A stretch of DNA of 64,000 nt from Mucidula mucida. Lineage: Eukaryota; Basidiomycota; Agaricomycetes; Agaricales; Physalacriaceae. The translations under genes were made by a program, and so were the position numbers. Under the pieces are notes generated by a model that was not told the DNA's origin, did not search any database, and saw only the letters and a program-made list of their open reading frames with translations. Below are positions 63,622 to 64,000 of this stretch, piece after piece. Where the stretch lies: assembly GCA_015501055.1 (NCBI GenBank), contig JADNYV010000043.1:124001-188000 (forward strand). Direction: 5' to 3'. The stretch's first letter is position 1. Every line of letters begins with the position of its first letter.

Positions 63622-64000
63622 TTATTTGAAGATGGTATCATTAAGGTCGAGAGATCGAAAACAGATGTCCTTGAAATCGACAGGCAGTGGATGAGGTCCA
63701 AGGAGGAACCGGCTTATGCCGAACAGGTTCAGACCTCGGTACCCCGCTTTAGGAACCGATCATCACGAGTCGCGCGCTAGACGTCGCTCGCTGGACACAA
63801 CCATCCTTAAAACTAGACGCCGTGCTCTGGCGCACACAACTCTACCACACTCAGCTGATCCTGCACGACTTCTCTGATCTAACGCGGCCATCAAGCGATG
63901 TCAACGACCAAATCAGCAAGGAAGATGTCTGAATGACAGGAAATGCCGTCAACTCGTGTGCTTGCGAACCCACAGTTCTTTTTTCCTGGAGAAGAAAATC
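63622..64000 (-). other. Possible C-terminal exon of an unidentified gene
   Basis: Minus-strand reading near 63735-63622 gives a coding-like stretch (YRGLNLFGISRFLLGPHPLP, then FKDICFRSLDLNDTIFK) ending in TAA. A second open stretch lies near 63985-63860. A link through an intron is possible, but no family is recognised and the window ends here. Confidence 0.3.

Overview
The window is nuclear DNA from a filamentous basidiomycete, most likely an Agaricomycete (mushroom-forming fungus). The evidence is dense short genes with many 42-60 nt GT-AG introns, fungal histone H2A ending in an SQE motif, and several families common in Agaricomycetes (DUF6535, DUF6534, F-box proteins starting with an LPxELExEIFELAA-type motif, expanded dynamin-like GTPases). 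Most genes here are split into many small exons, so I rebuilt the models by hand from splice sites and protein-family matches; exon boundaries are listed in the entries.

Layout, left to right. 1-2.5 kb: the 5' part of a KIN17 gene and an NMN-adenylyltransferase-like gene. 1.8-6.4 kb: a divergent histone H2A/H2B pair with an S-phase type promoter, then an unrecognised 14-exon Cys-rich gene, then a decayed second H2B copy. 7.5-17.3 kb: a DUF6535 membrane protein, a dynamin-like GTPase with an FG-rich insert, an MGST3-like MAPEG protein and proteasome subunit alpha1. 17.4-24.6 kb: a tandem segmental duplication, each unit carrying a dead MGST3 fragment and an intact BSC6-like MFS transporter. 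A third, older copy of the same transporter lies at 46.8-49 kb with a fourth fragment just before it. 25.6-26.3 kb: a LINE 3' remnant.

27-38 kb: an F-box gene, an ALY/REF mRNA-export factor, fructose-2,6-bisphosphate metabolism (PFK26-like), and an NCS1 nucleobase permease. Between the last two lie a permease 3' relic and a scrambled PFK26 relic, the remains of a duplicated two-gene block. A KEN-box protein follows. 38.6-45 kb: a Ran1-like kinase with five apparent homopolymer frameshifts, two uncharacterised genes and an F-box/LRR gene. 49.6-64 kb: a mitochondrial-type hypothetical, a four-TM protein, a PITH-domain gene divergent from an F-box gene with 46 bp between the start codons, a hAT-type MITE with perfect 8-bp target duplication, tRNA-Ser(AGA), the nucleoporin ELYS divergent from PP4 phosphatase, a dead multidrug MFS gene, and a DUF6534 membrane protein.

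Most genes are housekeeping (chromatin, proteasome, mRNA export, glycolytic control, nuclear pore, phosphatase signalling) and do not form a cluster with one pathway. What stands out is repeated local duplication followed by decay. I found no convincing CRISPR, defence island or biosynthetic cluster. The most original protein-level features are the FG-insert dynamin and the orphan Cys-rich gene trapped between two H2B copies. Several frameshifts fall in short homopolymers inside otherwise perfect genes and may be assembly errors.
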